Shown here: piece after piece, positions 60,101 through 64,000 of the stretch
How the letters are laid out: every line of letters begins with the position of its first letter
Position numbering within the stretch: the stretch's first letter is position 1
DNA from: Monocercomonoides exilis
Taxonomy: Eukaryota > Preaxostyla > Oxymonadida > Polymastigidae
DNA length: 64,000 bases
Assembly (NCBI GenBank): GCA_001643675.2
Contig: LSRY02000011.1
Span: forward strand, 1,178,001 to 1,242,000
Reading direction: 5' to 3'
Program-made: the position numbers and the translations under genes
Notes under the pieces: generated by a model
What the model saw: only the letters and a program-made list of their open reading frames with translations
What the model was told of the DNA's origin: nothing
The model's database searches: none

Positions 60101-61477
60101 CTCACTGAAGAACTTGTTTCGACCCCTGTGACGAACGGGCAGCAAGGTGTGTCTTCGCCTGGCGAGCACACTGCTGAAGAGCTCCGTCCGCACCCTTCGC
60201 CTTTCTCCCCTCGTCACCCGAATGGTCCACAGCACCCGGCAGAGCACAGCAAGTCACTGGGAGATTTGGATACACGAAGGCTGCAGGCAGTCGAGAGAAA
60301 CTTCAAAGAGAGAGAGCTGTCTGTAGATGAGGCGGAGCTCCTGCGCCGCTCGTCGCCAACGCGCCATTCGCCGCGGATGATCCAGCCGTCGTCGGAATTC
60401 TCTGGCGATGCAGGAGACGAAAGGGGAGATAAACGAGAAGCAGAAGTTGAAGCTGAAGCAGACGCAAATACAGAGGCAGAGGCGGAAGCAGAAGCGCCTC
60501 AGTCGCAGTCGTCGCGGAATGAGAGGCGGAGAGGCCACGAGCATCTGTCGGAGGAGCGGAGTCGGTACGAAGGAAGGAGGAGCAGCGAAAGCAACCATTC
60601 GAACGGGCAGTCTGACTCGACGTCTGCGGAGCCTGTGGACACTGAAGACGACACAGAGACGGTGACTCTCACAGAGGAAGACCGCGACACACTCAGCGCA
60701 TCAAAGAAGTATGTGAGCAACTCGCCGCGTGTCTCGAGCAACGAAGCAGGCGATACGAGCGACACCTCCTCTGCCACCACACAAGTGGCTGACCCGTCGC
60801 TCATTGCGCGCTCGCTCCCGCCTTCCACTTCGCCATCGCCTGTGTCAGAGAGGAACCAGAATTCACAGACACACAACGCTTATCCGTCCACACTGCAGGC
60901 GCTGCCGGCGGGGCTGCTGCCTGTTTCGGGGGCATTTATGCCATACACACACGGAGCGCCTGGAAGCGGGCAATCGCATTCAAGCACAGAAGAAGGAGAA
61001 GAGGGAAGCAAGAAGGCAGGAGAAGGAAACGGCGACTCGATGCTGAAGAGCGGAGAAGACCTGACAGCCAGCGGGCGGATGGAAGGGGAAGACGGGGCTG
61101 ATGGTGCTGAGAGCAAAGAGAGCGGGGAGATCGGAGACGACGAGGATTCGGAATCGACATTGTCGAAATCTGCGTTTTCGATCGACTCGGCGTGGCTTCC
61201 GGCGCTTGTCACACCACTTTCACAGCAGACGTCTTCAGCACAGAACAAACCACGCAGTCCATTTCATTTGGCGATTGACGCGTCGCCGCAGCAGATGACG
61301 AAGGAGCGGATGAAGGAGCAGCAGAGGAAGCTGAAGAGGCAGAGGAAGCGAATGGAGCAGGTGCAGCGGATTGTCAATGTTGCTCTTCATGTTCCAGACG
61401 ATGAGCTGGTGCAGAGGATTAATCAGATCCTTTTTCCGTCTTTCTCGTCAAATGAGCAGATGATTTCATCGATTTGA
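57153..61477 (+). CDS. PDPK1: PDK1-like AGC protein kinase with long disordered C-terminal region
   Basis: Inferred exons are 57153-57260, 57336-57516, 57589-57712, 57764-57837, 57893-58010 and 58120-61477; phases agree (1,320 aa). The kinase domain occupies about residues 15-300. It has the glycine loop [17 protein letters not shown] with the ATP-binding Lys, [12 protein letters not shown], the catalytic loop [34 protein letters not shown], and [20 protein letters not shown], which best fits PDK1. Family PDK1 phosphorylates the activation loops of AGC kinases and often has a PH domain. I see no PH domain here. The roughly 1,000-residue remainder is Ser/Pro/Glu-rich, ending in a basic helix ([20 protein letters not shown]). 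The residue before FVGT is Arg rather than Ser/Thr. All five introns lie within the first 970 bp of the gene. Another AGC kinase is possible. Confidence 0.82.
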
Positions 61478-62547
61478 AAAATAGACATGTCAACAATGTT
61501 TCATCTATTCTATTTTTTCGCTCACTACATCATGCTTTGCACTTCACAGATTCATTTCTCATTTTTCACTTCAACTTACACTTTTTTTTTTTTTTTTTAA
61601 TTTTCAAAAAAACTTACAAGTCATTTATGTTTGCTTTAAAGTCTTCAATAACCCTCGATTGCAAAGTCATAAAGAAATTTACATAATGGAATCATTTTTA
61701 TGTTCATTAAATTTTCATAATTATCTTCCTTTTTAACAAATTACAAATAATCTCGATCGTTTTTAGAAATTCGCTGACAAATTATACATTATGTAAGCTA
61801 AAAAGACAGATAATCCACGACCATTTCATCCAACACAATATCTTTCATTTTCATCATTCAACTCTCATCTCAAATATTCTGAAACAATTACAACAATTCA
61901 ATATTTGGTCAGATCGGTGCTTCCTCAACATCTTTTTTGACTTTCGTTCAGCTTTCATCCTGCTTACAAAAAACTGTGATAAATTTTATATCAATAAAAA
62001 TCAAAATATTGCGTTGTTGATATTCAATTCATTATAATGTAATATTGACAAAATGCTTCATGAACAATTTATTCTTTGATTAAACTGAATAATTTTTAAT
62101 GAGCAAAAATCAACAAAGACCATTTCAAATATAATTAATGCGAACATTGTGCAATCAAATGAAGATAATTTGCATTTTCTTTTTATTAATTCGTATTTAT
62201 CTTCATTGATCAATTCTTTTTTCGATAAATGTTATATTTTTCAAATTGAAAACTCTTTTTCACAACTTTTCACTCAAATGCATATTATCCATAGAGAATT
62301 TATACCAACATGTGCAGCTTATGCGAAAATTGGAACCAGATATGCAAAAATAATCAAATCTTTCATTTTCAATTTCAGAATAAACCACAAGAAATTGAAC
62401 AAACTATCTTTTGAAGTGATATTATTCGAGAAGAAAATAATCATTTAATACATTTTGTCTTCTGAAGTTTAAAAAGAACAACTGAAACATGAAAAAATCG
62501 AATCATATCCTATGAATCAAAGTTGACTTTAAAATGTGGAAATAATC
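61478..62547. other. AT-rich intergenic region, no confident gene
   Basis: About 1.1 kb between the kinase stop and the tRNA gene. It contains a T run near 61580. A forward frame at 62149-62448 (99 codons) is dominated by Ile/Phe/Lys/Asn as expected from AT-rich noncoding DNA and resembles no family known to me. Confidence 0.6.
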
Positions 62548-62552
62548 AAAAA
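62548..62552 (-). terminator. Pol III terminator of the tRNA gene
   Basis: A run of five T on the minus strand begins six bases after the mature 3' end of the tRNA-Arg gene, the usual RNA polymerase III stop signal. Confidence 0.7.
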
Positions 62553-62557
62553 TTAAA

Positions 62558-62631
62558 CGAGCTAGGCAGGACTTGAACCTGCAACCTCCTGATCCGTAGT
62601 CAGGTGCTCTATCCAATTGAGCCACTAGCCC
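62558..62631 (-). tRNA. tRNA-Arg (anticodon ACG)
   Basis: The minus strand folds as a full cloverleaf. The acceptor stem GGGCTAG pairs with CTAGCTC with one G-U. The D arm is GCTC-loop-GAGC. The anticodon stem and loop read CCTGACTACGGATCAGG with ACG in the loop, and the T arm is GCAGG-TTCAAGT-CCTGC. A-box (TGGCTCAATTGG) and B-box (GGTTCAAGTCC) promoter elements are intact, and there is no intron. The anticodon ACG (wobble A, usually modified to inosine) reads CGN Arg codons. Confidence 0.95.
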
Positions 62632-63067
62632 TTGTGATGAAAAGGTATTTTGGTTATATGTTTAAAAATTAATATTTTAATTCAAAATTGAATACATTAT
62701 ATGTCTTTTATTCATTTCAATCTTTTTTTTGTATTTGATTTTGCTTATTTTTTCAGAGTTTTAATAAATAATATTCAGTTGAAACTATCTTTGTGAGTTA
62801 TTCAAACTGGTAATTATATCAGTTAGTGCAGTTAGACACGTCAATTACGTGGTATTTTGGTGCTGTCTGTCAGTTTTTTATGTTGATCTGTCGAAAATTT
62901 ACGTTGATAAAACATTAAATGATATTTTTTCACACAAACGTTAATATCATCGATGCTTAACCTGCACCCTTGTGCAAAAACCGCTCTTTTGCAACAAAGT
63001 TTAATACACATATTTTTGAGATATTTTCCATTGATTTCTTTATGTTCGTTTCAAAAGAATGAAAAGA
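62632..63067. other. AT-rich spacer, no gene seen
   Basis: About 430 bp upstream of the tRNA gene. The only frame of note starts at 62953, but it runs into the short inverted-repeat element and appears fortuitous. Confidence 0.65.
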
Positions 63068-63295
63068 ATATGGCTAATTTTTTTGTAAACTTCCTTTTGA
63101 TCAAATATCATATTTTGATCAAATTTCTGTTCCCATTCATGAAATTTCTATGTCATGAAAACAAAATATTGACATTGGTATTATTTCCCTTTCAGAAAAG
63201 TTACGAAAGTGTGAACAGAAAATTGATGAAAATATGAAATTTTTGTTTAATTAGAAAATTAAACAAAAGGAAGCTTTCAAAAAAATTAGCCATAT
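63068..63295. mobile_element. MITE-like element, second family (228 bp)
   Basis: Ends are 32-bp inverted repeats (63068-63099 and 63264-63295) beginning ATATGGCTAATTTTTTTG, with two mismatches. The outer ATATGG matches the start of the ATATGGGTGATT family, suggesting mobilisation by a related transposase; that is inference. The interior is AT-rich and noncoding. Confidence 0.75.
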
Positions 63296-63415
63296 ATGAA
63301 TGAAATGAAATGACTGTACAAAAAATGCTCTGCCAAAGTTAATATATTGTTAAATATTCATCTTCAAATTAACTTAAAACAGTGTATTTTCCATTGTTGC
63401 AAGGACTTAGGATAG

Positions 63416-63613
<198 letters not shown>

Positions 63614-63659
63614 GACGTGACTATGAAGAATTAAACTTTTATCGACATTCAATTTCTTT

Positions 63660-63938
63660 TTAACAAAAAGCTGGCAAAACTGCTCTTTGAATTTGTTTTT
63701 CCTTTTGATATTTTCTTCTTTCATCAGAGTCATTTTCTCCATTCGTATCATCGTTGTTTATTTTGTCGATTATCTTTTTCTTTTTCTGATTTATTTCTCT
63801 TTTATCTTCATCTGAAGAAGAGCTTGTCAAAATAATGTTGAATTCTTCAATAGAATGCTTGGTTTTGAGAGTTGAAAAAGTCGAAGAAGCTTTTGATTTT
63901 TCGGCATAAGTGTAACAAAATACCTCCTCCAATTTCAT
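63660..63938 (-). CDS. Small hypothetical protein, charged
   Basis: A 92-codon frame starts at an ATG at 63938-63936. The product begins MKLEEVFCYTY, then is Ser-rich, acidic (SSSSDEDKRE) and Lys/Asp/Asn-rich, and ends QRAVLPAFC before the microsatellite. Its composition is more protein-like than the surrounding AT-rich frames. I recognise no domain. It may be a whole small gene or one exon of a gene continuing past the window end. Confidence 0.35.
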   Translation of the reverse strand: MKLEEVFCYTYAEKSKASSTFSTLKTKHSIEEFNIILTSSSSDEDKREINQKKKKIIDKINNDDTNGENDSDERRKYQKEKQIQRAVLPAFC

Positions 63939-64000
63939 GATTTCATTTATGATAATAAGTGGGAATGAATAACATAAAAAAACAACACTTTTGGGTGGAG

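Noticed and set aside
62953-63237. Forward 94-codon ORF near the tRNA
   Set aside because: Its second half is the inner part of the 228-bp inverted-repeat element, and its composition is that of translated AT-rich DNA.

Overview
The window comes from an intron-bearing protist nuclear genome. Intergenic DNA is AT-rich. Genes are densely packed on both strands. I recognise 12 conserved eukaryotic genes, carrying 41 inferred introns of 37-390 bp, plus two giant intronless genes. The standard genetic code fits: dynein light chain LC8, eL42 and Snu114 all end at TAA/TGA where the families end. The combination suggests Preaxostyla (an oxymonad-type flagellate such as Blattamonas or Monocercomonoides): many short introns, very large beta-helix surface proteins with a degenerate kinase tail, Ser/Glu homopolymer-rich proteins and small inverted-repeat elements. 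That is inference, and I cannot name the species.

Layout. 0.5-3.4 kb: SCAR/WAVE (+) converging on dynein light chain LC8 (-). 3.6-10.4 kb: a ZSWIM2-like SWIM/RING/ZZ/RING ubiquitin ligase with a roughly 1,800-residue low-complexity tail (-). 11.7-19.9 kb: a 2,713-aa membrane beta-helix protein with a cytosolic pseudokinase (-). 20-27.7 kb: a mobile-element region with a 750-bp fold-back element, a 378-bp fold-back element, a relic of a beta-helix protein, and a decayed 2.7-kb pogo/Tigger-type transposon carrying two nested short elements. 27.7-36.8 kb: CK2 regulatory subunit (-), ribosomal protein eL42 (+), eIF2B epsilon (-) and a TRPML-type channel (-). 37.4-40.4 kb: a second broken transposase and three short inverted-repeat elements. 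40.5-50.5 kb: Nep1/Emg1, an importin-7/8-type karyopherin and a kinesin-8-like motor, all (+). 50.9-56.8 kb: DCAF7/WDR68 and Snu114/EFTUD2, both (-). 57.1-61.5 kb: a PDK1-like kinase (+). 62.6 kb: tRNA-Arg(ACG). The end holds another inverted-repeat element, microsatellites and a small hypothetical ORF.

The conserved genes serve general housekeeping (translation, rRNA modification, splicing, nuclear import, cytoskeleton, signalling). No operon-like logic is visible. Two divergent pairs share short upstream regions: CK2 beta/eL42 (about 220 bp) and Snu114/PDK1 (about 370 bp).

Three genome-scale patterns stand out. The 5' splice sites are mostly GTTTG or GTATG and none of the 41 reads GTAAG. 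In several genes introns are crowded into an AT-rich 5' part that gives way to a GC-rich, intron-poor 3' part. Homopolymer (Ser, Glu, Asp) insertions occur in unrelated proteins. All exon boundaries were worked out by hand from frame, GT/AG and protein-family alignment, without transcript data.
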